Below are positions 47,245 through 56,038 of a DNA stretch of 64,000 nt, piece after piece (position 1 is the first letter of the stretch; every line of letters starts with the position of its first letter). Origin of the DNA: Tatumella ptyseos ATCC 33301. GTDB lineage: Bacteria > Pseudomonadota > Gammaproteobacteria > Enterobacterales > Enterobacteriaceae. The position numbers and the translations under genes are program-made. The stretch lies in contig NZ_JMPR01000028.1 of NCBI RefSeq assembly GCF_000735525.1, positions 1-64,000 of the forward strand, written 5' to 3'. Under the pieces are notes generated by a model. The model made no database searches. It saw nothing but the letters and a program-made list of their open reading frames with translations, and was not told the DNA's origin.

Positions 47245-48399
47245 TTAAACCTTTCCGTCAATCCAGTCAGCCCACCACTGCATCATCTCTATACGGGTCC
47301 GCATATATTCAGCATGGTTGTACACTCCACGGATGGAGTTCTTATCAGAGTGCGCGAGCTGCTTCTCTATTGCATCATGTGGCCACCCGTTCTCGTTCAG
47401 TATTGTGCTGAATTGATGACGAAAGCCGTGGCCAGACGCCAACCCCTCATAGCCAATCTGCCTGATGACGAGTAACACGGCGTTTTCACTGATGGGCTTC
47501 TTCTTATCATTCCTGCCTGCAAAAACGAAATCAGACACCGGCTGAGTCATTGGCCGGATGGTTTCCAGCAATTGCACCACCTGATCTGACATCGGAACCA
47601 GGTGGGTCTTCCTTCCTTTCATGACACCTTCATCAATGGTGATCACTCTGTTTTCAAAGTCGACGTTTTCCCATTGCATAGAACGGAGTTCTTTTGTTCT
47701 CACTGCGGTGTACTGCAAGATCTGTGTAGCGATGCGGGAAACCACGCTTCCGGTATATGTGGACAGGGCTTCATTAAACGCCGGTATCTGACTGGCCGGC
47801 AGAAAAGGGTAGTTTTTTTTCCTGTAGCCCTTCATTGCATCGGCAAGGTCAGGAGCTGGATTATATTTTGCCCTGCCGGTGACTATGGCGTAGCGAAATA
47901 CCTCACCACACCGCCGCCGTGCTTTGTTGGCGCGTTCCATGGCGCCGCGGCTTTCAAAGTGCCTGATGACTGACAGAACCTGCATGGGCTCAATTTCGTT
48001 AATGTCCATCGAGCCGATCATCGGCAGAATGTCGTCATCAAACATACGCCCAAGCTCTAACCCATACCCCTCCGACCACACATCCTTTTTGTGCAGGTAC
48101 CATTCGCGATAGATAGACGAAAATGAATTGTCATTATCTGTCTTTTTTTTCGACTGGACAGGATCGAATCCTTCGCTGACCGTTTTCCTGGCTTCGTATG
48201 ATTTCTCTCTGGCTTCCTGCAGTGACATGAACGGGTATTTACCCACCGTCATCACCTTTTCTTTACCCGAAATTTTATACCTAAGTTGCCAGACCTTTTT
48301 CCCGGAAACCGGCACGTACAGATACAGGCCGTTGGCATCCAGAATGCGGTATGGCTTATCTTTTGGCTTCGCTGCCTCTATCTGCTTGACTGTCAGCAT
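47245..48399 (-). CDS. intS: Integrase IntS (HK620/KplE1 type)
   Basis: The 384-aa tyrosine recombinase starts MLTVKQIEAAKPKDKPYRIL, close to E. coli IntS, with the DUF4102 arm-binding domain, core-binding domain (EGYGLELGRMFDDDILPMIG) and the catalytic set Arg (AVRTKELRSMQW), His-x-x-Arg (SGHGFRHQFSTI) and Tyr (SIRGVYNHAEYM). It integrates at the 3' end of tRNA-Arg(CCU). It reads leftward, away from att, and overlaps no other gene. Its promoter lies amid three repeats that probably bind IntS. Confidence 0.95.
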   Translation of the reverse strand: MLTVKQIEAAKPKDKPYRILDANGLYLYVPVSGKKVWQLRYKISGKEKVMTVGKYPFMSLQEAREKSYEARKTVSEGFDPVQSKKKTDNDNSFSSIYREWYLHKKDVWSEGYGLELGRMFDDDILPMIGSMDINEIEPMQVLSVIRHFESRGAMERANKARRRCGEVFRYAIVTGRAKYNPAPDLADAMKGYRKKNYPFLPASQIPAFNEALSTYTGSVVSRIATQILQYTAVRTKELRSMQWENVDFENRVITIDEGVMKGRKTHLVPMSDQVVQLLETIRPMTQPVSDFVFAGRNDKKKPISENAVLLVIRQIGYEGLASGHGFRHQFSTILNENGWPHDAIEKQLAHSDKNSIRGVYNHAEYMRTRIEMMQWWADWIDGKV

Positions 48400-48434
48400 G
48401 GGTAAAAATCCGGTGGGTAAAAATATTTATCCGT

Positions 48435-48464
48435 TTTTTACCCGCTTTAGAGTGCGGCTGTCAA
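48435..48464 (-). promoter_or_regulatory. intS promoter
   Basis: Minus strand: TTGACA (48464-48459), 18-base spacer, TAAAAA (48440-48435). One TGGCGAACTAT repeat lies 7 bases upstream of the -35. Overlap with IntS sites predicts autorepression, as in KplE1. Confidence 0.7.
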
Positions 48465-48471
48465 CGAACTT

Positions 48472-48555
48472 TGGCGAACTATGACGAACGGTTTTTTTGC
48501 CTGGATACTGATTCAATGGGGGTTTGGCGAACTATTACGGAGGGTGGCGAACTAT
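48472..48555. repeat. Three TGGCGAACTAT direct repeats, candidate IntS arm-type sites
   Basis: Identical 11-mers start at 48472, 48525 and 48545, between the integrase and the att core; degenerate half copies (ACGAAC) lie between. Arm-type binding sites of integrases are usually short direct repeats in this location. Confidence 0.75.
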
Positions 48556-48558
48556 GGA

Positions 48559-48574
48559 ATGGTGTCCCCTGCAG
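48559..48574. repeat. attR core, 16-bp repeat overlapping the argW 3' end
   Basis: Identical to 1246-1261. It covers CCA and the acceptor/T-arm end of the tRNA, so integration kept a complete tRNA gene on this side. Confidence 0.88.
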
Positions 48575-48634
48575 GAATCGAACCTGCAACTAGCCCTTAG
48601 GAGGGGCTCGTTATATCCATTTAACTAAGGAGAC
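48560..48634 (-). tRNA. argW: tRNA-Arg (anticodon CCU)
   Basis: The 75-nt minus-strand gene has the acceptor stem GTCTCCT/AGGGGAC, anticodon loop with CCU (read from GCCCCTCCTAAGGGC), T arm GCAGGTTCGATTCCTGC and encoded CCA. It matches E. coli argW except for a few bases in the acceptor stem and anticodon arm. It is the prophage attachment gene, and yfdC flanks it as in E. coli. Confidence 0.97.
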
Positions 48635-48946
48635 GTAAAACTGCGGACAGGCAGGATATCGCGCTGTCTTTCTATGTTACCGTAAATGCTCAGGTTTTTA
48701 CAAGTACAACCTTCTCTCTGGTGGCTTCCTGTTGCCGGGCAGATGAGGGGGGCGGGGACTGCTGGCCCGAAAGTTTTGGCCATAGCAGGTTTCTGCCGCG
48801 GGAAGACTGCGGCAGAAACATCGGGGTTGATGCACAACGACCTGGAATTAGTCATGTGTGTCATACTCAGATAATGGCAGTGATTATTGTGCGGGGCAGG
48901 CCGGTTTCCGCTAATTGCAGAAGACCAGAGCCTGCAGCCAATCTTG
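48635..48946. other. Intergenic region between argW and yfdC
   Basis: About 310 bases that should carry the argW promoter and the end of yfdC transcription. A minus-strand 79-codon frame here lacks similarity and overlaps the tRNA, so it is not called. Confidence 0.6.
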
Positions 48947-49822
48947 CTATTTATGCTGTTTATTCAGCTCACTCATGTCATTACGGATTTGAACATGACT
49001 GAGCAGGGCGAAAATGAACGTTCCTCCGGTAATGTTTCCGAGCAGTGTCGGAAGTGCAAATGGCCAGAAAAATTCCGCCCAGGTCATATGACCATTAAAG
49101 ACCAGATAGAAAGCTTCTACCGACCCCACAACAATATGTGACAGCCCTGCCAGCGACATAATCCAGGTGATCATTATGATCACGAAGACTTTTGCCGATC
49201 CCGCGTGCGGGAACATCCATACCATCGTTGCAATCAGCCAGCCCGAGATAAGTGCGCCACAAAACATCTGCAATGCATCATGTCTGACGGCGGTTTCGCT
49301 AAGATGCACAAAGGCCTGTTGCAGGGTGTCATCAAAAACCGGCAGATGGTTAAAGGCCAGTGCTATCAGCGCAGTACCTATAAAATTACCGACCAGTACA
49401 ATGCCCCATAGCCGTAGTAGTAACAAAATATTCCCTTTTACCGGCTTGTGCATCACCGGTAGCACGGCCGTGATGGTGTTTTCGGTGAAGAGTTGCTGAT
49501 GTGCAAGAATGACGATAATAAAGCCCACACAATAACCAAAGTTCTCAAGCAAAAAACTGCCCGGCATACCTTCGGTGTGCACCTGCAATAATCCTTTTAC
49601 CAGCAGGGATGTCCCCATTGATAATCCGGCGGTAACTGCGGAAAGCAGCAATGCCATACTGTCTCTTTCCAGTTCCTTTTCACCGCTCTGGCGGATCGTT
49701 TCATGAATAGCGACCGCAGAGGAGGGTAATTCTTCTTCGGAGGTGGTGATTTCATCCTCATTACTTTTTTCATCACTGTCGACTTCTTTTGCCCGCATAC
49801 GCGGTGTTTCAGGATTCTGCAT
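48947..49822 (-). CDS. yfdC: YfdC, formate/nitrite transporter (FNT) family membrane protein
   Basis: The ATG at 49822 has CGGAGAGCAGA before it and gives 291 residues. The N-terminal 60 residues are acidic and soluble; then follow six membrane segments (LLLSAVTAGLSMGTSLLVKG, YCVGFIIVILAHQQLFTENT, LWGIVLVGNFIGTALIALAF, MFCGALISGWLIATMVWMF, VFVIIMITWIMSLAGLSHIV and FALPTLLGNITGGTFIFALL) of the FNT fold. The substrate of YfdC is not firmly known. In E. coli it lies next to argW as here. Confidence 0.9.
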   Translation of the reverse strand: MQNPETPRMRAKEVDSDEKSNEDEITTSEEELPSSAVAIHETIRQSGEKELERDSMALLLSAVTAGLSMGTSLLVKGLLQVHTEGMPGSFLLENFGYCVGFIIVILAHQQLFTENTITAVLPVMHKPVKGNILLLLRLWGIVLVGNFIGTALIALAFNHLPVFDDTLQQAFVHLSETAVRHDALQMFCGALISGWLIATMVWMFPHAGSAKVFVIIMITWIMSLAGLSHIVVGSVEAFYLVFNGHMTWAEFFWPFALPTLLGNITGGTFIFALLSHVQIRNDMSELNKQHK

Positions 49823-49882
49823 TCTGCTCTCCGACGGAAAATTAACGGATCTGTGACGTTTAAGTTTAGTCTTTTTTCTCAA

Positions 49883-50281
49883 TATTTCAGGCGGTCATAC
49901 GGAGGATTTGCAGGTTAATAGCGTTGTTACTTTCATGTTGGTTTTATGAGGGTGAGATGTAATTTATCAGTTCGGGTAACGGAACCCTGAAAAATGGACT
50001 TTCGTTCACAAAGCGTGAACTTTTTTCAAAAACAGCGGTTTTATCGGGCTGATACCGGTAACTGCGGAAGAGATTTTTCAGTAGTAAGCGCAGGCGGTCC
50101 TCCAGCCTTAACCTGATGGATAACAAAATAAACGTAACAAAATTTTATCATTGTCTGTTTTTTGGACGAAAAGGTGTCTGTCAGAGCTTTTTTATGGAAC
50201 CGTAACCATTTTCACCATTCGGCAGCCGATTTCCTTATGCTATAGTTCGGTTTCATTTATGTTAACGCGAATAGATTCTGC
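49883..50281. other. Divergent intergenic region between yfdC and ccmA
   Basis: About 400 bases with no supported gene. It should hold both promoters. Upstream of ccmA, TTCGGC-N17-TATAGT (50219-50247) is a weak promoter candidate. Confidence 0.5.
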
Positions 50282-50908
50282 ATGCTGGAAGCCAAAAACC
50301 TGACCTGCGTTCGTGATGAAAGGGTGCTTTTTGAACAGCTCTCGTTCAATGTGGAACGCGGCGATATTGTTCAGATAGAAGGGCCGAATGGGGCAGGTAA
50401 AACCTCTTTGTTACGTCTGTTGTCTGGCCTGAGCCGTGCTGAATCCGGAGACATTCTCTGGGAAGGCACCCCGATAGCCGCTCAGCGTGATATCTGGCAG
50501 CGGCAGATGATTTATCTGGGCCATCTGCCCGGAATTAAAGGTGTTCTCTCCGCGCTGGAAAATCTGCGTTTTTTTCATCCTGCCTGCAGTAATGAGCAAA
50601 TATTTCATGCGCTGGAAGAGGTAGAGCTTACGGGTTATGAGGATGCACTGGTCTCCCAGCTCTCCGCAGGGCAACAGCGCAGGGTTGCGCTGGCACGGTT
50701 ATGGTTAACAGAAGCACCGCTCTGGATCCTCGATGAACCGTTGACGGCAATAGATAAAGCAGGTGTTGAAAAAATAATGTCACAATTTTCAGTACATGCC
50801 CGGCAGGGGGGATCCGTTATTCTGACAACGCATCAGGATCTGCCAGCGCGTACGGTCCCGGTAAGGAAAATACGCTTACTGGCGGAAGGAAACGAGCCAT
50901 GCTGGTAA
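50282..50908 (+). CDS. ccmA: CcmA, haem exporter ATP-binding subunit
   Basis: The 208-aa ABC protein has a Walker A (GPNGAGKTSLLR), signature (VSQLSAGQQRRVALARLW) and Walker B (PLWILDEPLTAID). With CcmB, CcmC and CcmD it drives release of holo-CcmE in cytochrome c maturation. It starts an eight-gene run with overlapping reading frames. Confidence 0.95.
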   Translation: MLEAKNLTCVRDERVLFEQLSFNVERGDIVQIEGPNGAGKTSLLRLLSGLSRAESGDILWEGTPIAAQRDIWQRQMIYLGHLPGIKGVLSALENLRFFHPACSNEQIFHALEEVELTGYEDALVSQLSAGQQRRVALARLWLTEAPLWILDEPLTAIDKAGVEKIMSQFSVHARQGGSVILTTHQDLPARTVPVRKIRLLAEGNEPCW

Positions 50909-51558
50909 GCATTATTCGTCGGGAATTAAAAGTAGCGTTTCGCAACAGTTCGGAACTGATTAATCCGTTATGGTTTTTTCTGATTGTGATCACGCTGTTT
51001 CCGTTGGGGATCGGTCCGGAGTCTGCATTACTGGCCAGGATAGCGCCAGGCGTTGTCTGGGTGGCAGCCCTGCTGTCGTCATTACTGGCGCTTGAGCGGT
51101 TGTTCCGCGATGACTTCCTGGACGGCTCGCTGGAACAACTGGTGCTATTGCCTGCACCGTTACCTCTGACGGTTTTAGGAAAGGTCATTGCACACTGGCT
51201 GGTGACCGGGGTGCCGTTGATCATTCTGTCGCCACTGGCCTCTTTGCTGCTGTCGCTGAGCTTTGCCGGCTGGTGTGGTCTGGCGCTGACGTTATTGCTG
51301 GGAACGCCGATCCTGAGTTTCCTCGGTGCCATCGGGGTCGGGCTGACCGTCGGGTTAAGACGAGGCGGGGTCTTATTAAGTCTACTGGTTCTGCCACTGG
51401 CGGTCCCGGTACTGATTTTTTCAAGTGCAGCCATTGATGCTGCCAGCCAGGGAGTCTCCATCGGGGGCTACCTGGCCATATTAGGCGCAATGCTAATCGC
51501 CAGTATTACTCTGGCACCTTTTGCCACAGCCGCAGCGTTACGGATCAGTCTGCAATAA
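50899..51558 (+). CDS. ccmB: CcmB, haem exporter membrane subunit
   Basis: The 219-aa protein has six membrane segments and the typical start MLVSIIRRELKVAFRNSSEL, then NPLWFFLIVITLFPLGIGPE. It overlaps ccmA by ten bases, which implies coupled translation. It forms the membrane part of the ABC module with CcmA. Confidence 0.95.
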   Translation: MLVSIIRRELKVAFRNSSELINPLWFFLIVITLFPLGIGPESALLARIAPGVVWVAALLSSLLALERLFRDDFLDGSLEQLVLLPAPLPLTVLGKVIAHWLVTGVPLIILSPLASLLLSLSFAGWCGLALTLLLGTPILSFLGAIGVGLTVGLRRGGVLLSLLVLPLAVPVLIFSSAAIDAASQGVSIGGYLAILGAMLIASITLAPFATAAALRISLQ

Positions 51559-51605
51559 GCTGCGTGTTGTGCCGCTTTTAGTAACTATCAGTGAGCAATA
51601 CGAAA

Positions 51606-52343
51606 ATGTGGAAATGGTTACATCAACTGGCAAGGCCTGAAAGGCTTTATCACCTGTGCGGCAGGTTTATTCCCTGGTTTGCGCTGGCGGCAACAATCAC
51701 TCTGTTACTCGGCTGGGCCTGGGGCTTTGGCTTTGCGCCTGCAGATTATCAGCAGGGTGACAGCTACCGGATTATGTATCTTCATGTGCCGGCAGCCATG
51801 TGGTCGATGGGGGTGTATGCTTCCATGGCGATTGCCGCCTTTATCGGTCTGGTCTGGCAGATGAAAATGTCTGATCTGGTCGCTGCAGCGATGGCTCCGG
51901 TGGGGGCTGTTTTCACCTTTATTGCGCTGGTCACCGGCTCTGCCTGGGGCAAACCGATGTGGGGAACCTGGTGGATATGGGATGCCCGTCTCACTTCTGA
52001 ACTGGTCCTGCTCTTTATCTATATGGGGGTGATTACCCTGTATAACGCGTTCGATGACCGCCGTGTGGCCGGACGAGCGGCCGGAATTCTTATTCTGGTT
52101 GGGGTTGTTAACCTGCCTATCATCCATTATTCCGTTCAGTGGTGGAATACTCTGCACCAGGGCTCGTCCGGTTTCTTTCAGCAGGATATCGCACGGCCGA
52201 TGCGTACACCGCTGCAGTGGTCTATCCTCGGGTACCTGCTGGTCTTTATTACACTGACATTAATACGCCTGCGAACGCTTATTCTGTTTACCGAACGAAA
52301 CCGTCCCTGGGTTTCCGTTATTGCTAACAAGGGGCGTAAATAA
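51606..52343 (+). CDS. ccmC: CcmC, haem handling protein
   Basis: The ATG at 51606 (MWKWLHQLARPERLYHLCGR) gives 245 residues, the same length as E. coli CcmC; an upstream GTG at 51591 is less likely. The haem-binding WWD domain is visible (AWGKPMWGTWWIWDARLTSE) with six membrane segments and flanking His. It loads haem on CcmE. Confidence 0.95.
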   Translation: MWKWLHQLARPERLYHLCGRFIPWFALAATITLLLGWAWGFGFAPADYQQGDSYRIMYLHVPAAMWSMGVYASMAIAAFIGLVWQMKMSDLVAAAMAPVGAVFTFIALVTGSAWGKPMWGTWWIWDARLTSELVLLFIYMGVITLYNAFDDRRVAGRAAGILILVGVVNLPIIHYSVQWWNTLHQGSSGFFQQDIARPMRTPLQWSILGYLLVFITLTLIRLRTLILFTERNRPWVSVIANKGRK

Positions 52344-52573
52344 TGACTCCTGCATTTTCTTCATGGGCCGATTTCTTCCGAATGGGGGGGTATGCCTTTT
52401 ACGTCTGGTTGTCCGTTTTCTTCACTCTGTTGGCCTTCACTGTGCTTATCATTCACACGCGGGTACAAAGAACGCTTTTATTAAAACAGATAAGGCAGCG
52501 TGAATCCCGCGAACGTCGGGTCAGCGCGGCGAAACAAAAGAAAGCTGCAGCTAAAACGGGAGAACCCCTGTGA
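52343..52573 (+). CDS. ccmD: CcmD, small haem exporter protein
   Basis: A 76-aa protein with one membrane segment ([20 protein letters not shown]) and a basic cytoplasmic C-terminus ([18 protein letters not shown]), as in CcmD, which stabilises the CcmABC-CcmE complex. It overlaps both neighbours. Confidence 0.93.
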   Translation: MTPAFSSWADFFRMGGYAFYVWLSVFFTLLAFTVLIIHTRVQRTLLLKQIRQRESRERRVSAAKQKKAAAKTGEPL

Positions 52574-53061
52574 ATATTCGTCGCCGTCGCCGCTTGATGG
52601 TCGTCGTGGCAATACTGGTGGGGCTTGGGCTGGCCACCGCATTAGTCATGTACGCACTGCGTTCAAATATTGATCTGTTCTATACCCCGAGTGAAATTCT
52701 TTACGGACGGGGGGCTGATCATGCGGATAAACCGCATCCGGGTCAGCAGTTACGCATCGGTGGCATAGTGATGCCGGGCAGTGTTAAACGTGACCCTGAC
52801 ACCCTGGCGGTACAGTTCAAACTCTATGATGCCAATGGCGTGGTCGGGGTGACCTATGTGGGTATTCTTCCCGATCTCTTCCGTGAAGGGCAGGGGATTG
52901 TTGCCGAGGGCATACTGGAGGATGGCAATGTCATCAAAGCCCGGCAGGTACTGGCAAAACACGATGCGAAGTATACGCCACCGGAAATTACTAATGCGAT
53001 GAAAAAGAACCCTGACGATCCGGCTTTGAATATGCAGACCATGCAAGGTGAGCAACAATGA
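52570..53061 (+). CDS. ccmE: CcmE, periplasmic haem chaperone
   Basis: The 163-aa protein has an N-terminal membrane anchor ([20 protein letters not shown]), an OB-fold domain and the haem-binding motif HDAKY (in [12 protein letters not shown]), where His forms the covalent bond with haem. It delivers haem to CcmF/CcmH. Confidence 0.96.
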   Translation: MNIRRRRRLMVVVAILVGLGLATALVMYALRSNIDLFYTPSEILYGRGADHADKPHPGQQLRIGGIVMPGSVKRDPDTLAVQFKLYDANGVVGVTYVGILPDLFREGQGIVAEGILEDGNVIKARQVLAKHDAKYTPPEITNAMKKNPDDPALNMQTMQGEQQ

Positions 53062-55019
53062 TCCCTGAAATAGGCAGTTTTTTGTTATGTCTGGCACTCG
53101 GCCTGGCATTACTGTTAAGTATTTACCCGCTATGGGGGGCAGCACGGCTCGATAGCCGCCTGATGGGGATGGCCCGTCCGCTGAGTTACGGGATGTTTGC
53201 CTGTATTGCCGGGGCCTTTCTGATTCTGGTACATGCGTTTATTGTTAATGACTTCTCTGTTGCTTATGTGGCAGAAAACTCAAATACCCTGTTACCGGTC
53301 TGGTACCGTATTGCAGCCACCTGGGGCGCTCACGAAGGCTCATTGCTGTTGTGGCTGCTGATGCTGAGCGGCTGGACACTGGCCGTCGCGTTACTGAGCC
53401 GGGGGATGCCACAGGACGCCATTGCCAGAGTACTTGCCGTGATGGGCATGATTAACCTGGGTTTTCTGCTGTTTATTACCCTGACTTCCAATCCTTTCAT
53501 TCGTACACTGCCTGACTTCCCGGTCGATGGGAATGACCTTAACCCTATGCTTCAGGATATCGGCCTGATTTTCCATCCGCCGTTATTGTATATGGGCTAT
53601 GTCGGTTTCTCGGTCGCCTTTGCCTTTGCCATTGCCTCCCTGATGACTGGCCGCCTGGATACCGCATGGGCTCGTTGGTCACGTCCCTGGACCACTGCAG
53701 CCTGGGTATTCCTGACCATTGGTATTGTTCTGGGATCCGCCTGGTCCTACTATGTTCTTGGCTGGGGCGGCTGGTGGTTCTGGGATCCGGTAGAAAATGC
53801 TTCCCTGATGCCGTGGCTGGCAGGTACGGCATTGATTCATTCCCTGGCGGTGACTGAAAAACGCGGAACTTTTAAATCCTGGACCGTACTGCTGGCGATC
53901 ACTGCGTTTTCTCTGAGCCTGCTCGGAACATTCCTGGTCAGGTCAGGGGTACTGGTTTCTGTGCACTCCTTCGCGTCCGATCCTTCACGCGGTATTTTCA
54001 TCCTGATTTTCCTGGTGATTGTCATCGGTAGCTCACTACTGCTCTACGCTCTGCGTGGCGGGCAGGTACGTAGTCGTGTGCAGAATGAAGGCTGGTCACG
54101 TGAATCCTTCCTGCTCGGCAATAACGTACTCCTGATTGCTGCCATGCTGGTGGTGTTACTGGGGACGCTGTTACCGCTGGTTCATAAAGAACTGGGGCTG
54201 GGGAGTATTTCGATTGGTGCGCCGTTCTTTAATACTATGTTCACCTGGATCATGGCGCCTTTTGCGCTGATGCTGGGGATTGGTCCGCTGGTACGCTGGC
54301 GTCGTGATGAGCCGAAAAAGCTCGTTAAGCGACTGCTTGTTGCCGTGGTTGTGACCCTGATTTGTTCAATTGCGTTACCACTCATTCTGCAGGACCGTAT
54401 TGAAGCGATGGCGGTTGTCGGCTTGCTGATGTCGGTATGGGTGATCCTGCTGACGTTAATGGAGTTGCATGAGCGTGCTACCCACCGTCATCGTTTTTTC
54501 CGTGGCTTACTGCATCTTTCCCGCAGTCACTGGGGCATGGTATTGGGGCACCTGGGCGTCGCGGTGACGGTTATCGGTATTGCATTCAGTACTCAATACA
54601 GTGTGGAACGCGATGTCCGCATGAAACCTGGTGATAACATCGATATTCATAATTATCATTTTATTTTCCGTGATGTGCAGCGACTGACCGGGCCTAATTA
54701 CTCGGGCGGGCAGGCCATTATTGACGTCTCGCATCAAGGTAAGCAGGTCGCCGTGCTTCATGCCGAAAAACGCTATTACCCGGTCGCGCAAACCATGATG
54801 ACCGAAGCGGCCATCAGCGGTGGCTTTGCCTGTGACCTTTATGCCGCACTGGGTGAAGAGATTGGCGATGGGTCCTGGGCGGTACGCCTCTACTATAAAC
54901 CTTTTGTACGCTGGATCTGGTTCGGGGGTGTCTTTATGGCTGTCGGGGGTGTTCTGTGTCTGCTGGATCCCCGTTACCGTTCCCGTAAAAAACATCAGTC
55001 CGGGGAGGATCAGCACTGA
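53058..55019 (+). CDS. ccmF: CcmF, cytochrome c haem lyase subunit
   Basis: The 653-aa membrane protein has the WWD motif ([20 protein letters not shown]), the [17 protein letters not shown] and the [10 protein letters not shown] blocks of CcmF. It moves haem from CcmE to apocytochrome, with CcmH and CcmI. Confidence 0.96.
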   Translation: MIPEIGSFLLCLALGLALLLSIYPLWGAARLDSRLMGMARPLSYGMFACIAGAFLILVHAFIVNDFSVAYVAENSNTLLPVWYRIAATWGAHEGSLLLWLLMLSGWTLAVALLSRGMPQDAIARVLAVMGMINLGFLLFITLTSNPFIRTLPDFPVDGNDLNPMLQDIGLIFHPPLLYMGYVGFSVAFAFAIASLMTGRLDTAWARWSRPWTTAAWVFLTIGIVLGSAWSYYVLGWGGWWFWDPVENASLMPWLAGTALIHSLAVTEKRGTFKSWTVLLAITAFSLSLLGTFLVRSGVLVSVHSFASDPSRGIFILIFLVIVIGSSLLLYALRGGQVRSRVQNEGWSRESFLLGNNVLLIAAMLVVLLGTLLPLVHKELGLGSISIGAPFFNTMFTWIMAPFALMLGIGPLVRWRRDEPKKLVKRLLVAVVVTLICSIALPLILQDRIEAMAVVGLLMSVWVILLTLMELHERATHRHRFFRGLLHLSRSHWGMVLGHLGVAVTVIGIAFSTQYSVERDVRMKPGDNIDIHNYHFIFRDVQRLTGPNYSGGQAIIDVSHQGKQVAVLHAEKRYYPVAQTMMTEAAISGGFACDLYAALGEEIGDGSWAVRLYYKPFVRWIWFGGVFMAVGGVLCLLDPRYRSRKKHQSGEDQH

Positions 55020-55576
55020 TGAAGAGAAAAATTCTGTTTATCCCGTTGGTGTTATTTTTACTGCTGGCCGCCGCATTGCTCTGGCAGTTAAACCGTAATG
55101 CCCATGGGGATGATCCTACCCTGCTGGAATCTGCATTAGTGGGTAAACCGATGCCGGTATTTAAACTGGAATCATTGCAAAACCCGGGCAAATTCTATGA
55201 CCAGACAGCATTACTGAACGGCAAACCTCTGCTGCTAAATGTCTGGGCAACCTGGTGCCCGACCTGTCGTGCTGAACACCAGTACCTGAATACGTTGGCT
55301 GAAAAAGGTATCCGTATCGTCGGGCTGAATTATAAAGATGATCGGGTTAAAGCCGTCAATTGGCTGAATACCCTGGGTAATCCGTATTCCCTCAGCCTGT
55401 ACGATGGCAACGGTATGCTGGGGCTGGATCTGGGGGTGTACGGTGCGCCGGAAACGTTCCTTATCGACGGTCAAGGCATTATCCGTTACCGCCATGCAGG
55501 GAATGTGGATGCTCAGGTCTGGCAGCAGCAGATCCAGCCGCTGTGGAATAAGTACAGCCAGTTAGCGGAGAAATAA
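55019..55576 (+). CDS. ccmG: CcmG (DsbE), thioredoxin-like reductase
   Basis: The 185-aa product has an N-terminal membrane anchor and the active site WATWCPTCRAEH. It reduces the disulphide of CcmH and apocytochrome c. Its start shares bases with the ccmF stop. Confidence 0.95.
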   Translation: MKRKILFIPLVLFLLLAAALLWQLNRNAHGDDPTLLESALVGKPMPVFKLESLQNPGKFYDQTALLNGKPLLLNVWATWCPTCRAEHQYLNTLAEKGIRIVGLNYKDDRVKAVNWLNTLGNPYSLSLYDGNGMLGLDLGVYGAPETFLIDGQGIIRYRHAGNVDAQVWQQQIQPLWNKYSQLAEK

Positions 55577-55579
55577 TCG

Positions 55580-56038
55580 ATGAAAAGACTCCTGCTTTTC
55601 ATGGCAGCCATGATGACCAGCTTTAGTCTCTGGGCCGCCATCGATACTTATCAATTTAAGTCGCTGGCCCAGGAAGAGCAGTATCGCTCACTGACAGAGT
55701 CCTTGCGTTGTCCGAAATGTCAGAATAACAGCATTGCCGATTCCGGAGCGATGATCGCGGCAGATATGCGACAGAAGGTCTATGAGATGCTGCAACAAGG
55801 GCAAAGCCGCCAGCAGATTATCGGTTATATGGTGAGCCGCTACGGTAACTTTGTGACGTATGAGCCGCCGGTCACTCCGTCAACGATCATTCTTTGGGTC
55901 GGTCCGGCGTGTTTTATTATTGCAGGTGCTGCGTTGATTATTTTACGTAGCAGAAGAAAGAATATGCGCAGTGAGCTTGATCAGGCTGAACAGCAAAGAC
56001 TGGCTGCGTTACTGGATAATGACAGGAAGCCGCTATGA
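55580..56038 (+). CDS. ccmH: CcmH, apocytochrome c disulphide reductase subunit
   Basis: The 152-aa protein has a signal peptide (LLLFMAAMMTSFSLWA), the redox motif LRCPKCQNNSIADS and a C-terminal membrane segment. In E. coli CcmH is fused to the CcmI-like domain; here the two are separate genes with a 4-base overlap. Confidence 0.95.
   Translation: MKRLLLFMAAMMTSFSLWAAIDTYQFKSLAQEEQYRSLTESLRCPKCQNNSIADSGAMIAADMRQKVYEMLQQGQSRQQIIGYMVSRYGNFVTYEPPVTPSTIILWVGPACFIIAGAALIILRSRRKNMRSELDQAEQQRLAALLDNDRKPL

Larger units (their letters stand above)
1246..48574. mobile_element. Lambdoid siphovirus prophage (about 47.3 kb) at tRNA-Arg(CCU)
   Basis: The element is bounded by the 16-bp att repeats and contains, in order, an early left operon, an immunity region, replication and nin genes, Q and lysis genes, head genes, tail genes, and an integrase at the right end. 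All essential lambdoid functions seem open: torI, intS, N, cI, cro, cII, O, P, Q, holin, endolysin, Rz/Rz1, terminase, portal, coat, tail chaperone, tape measure and tip. I see no inactivating lesion in a structural gene, so it could be inducible. The mosaic is HK620/KplE1-type integration, lambda-type control, P22-type coat and a long non-contractile tail. Confidence 0.95.

Noticed and set aside
48625-48864. 79-codon minus frame next to argW
   Set aside because: It overlaps the tRNA 5' end and contains no recognisable protein pattern.
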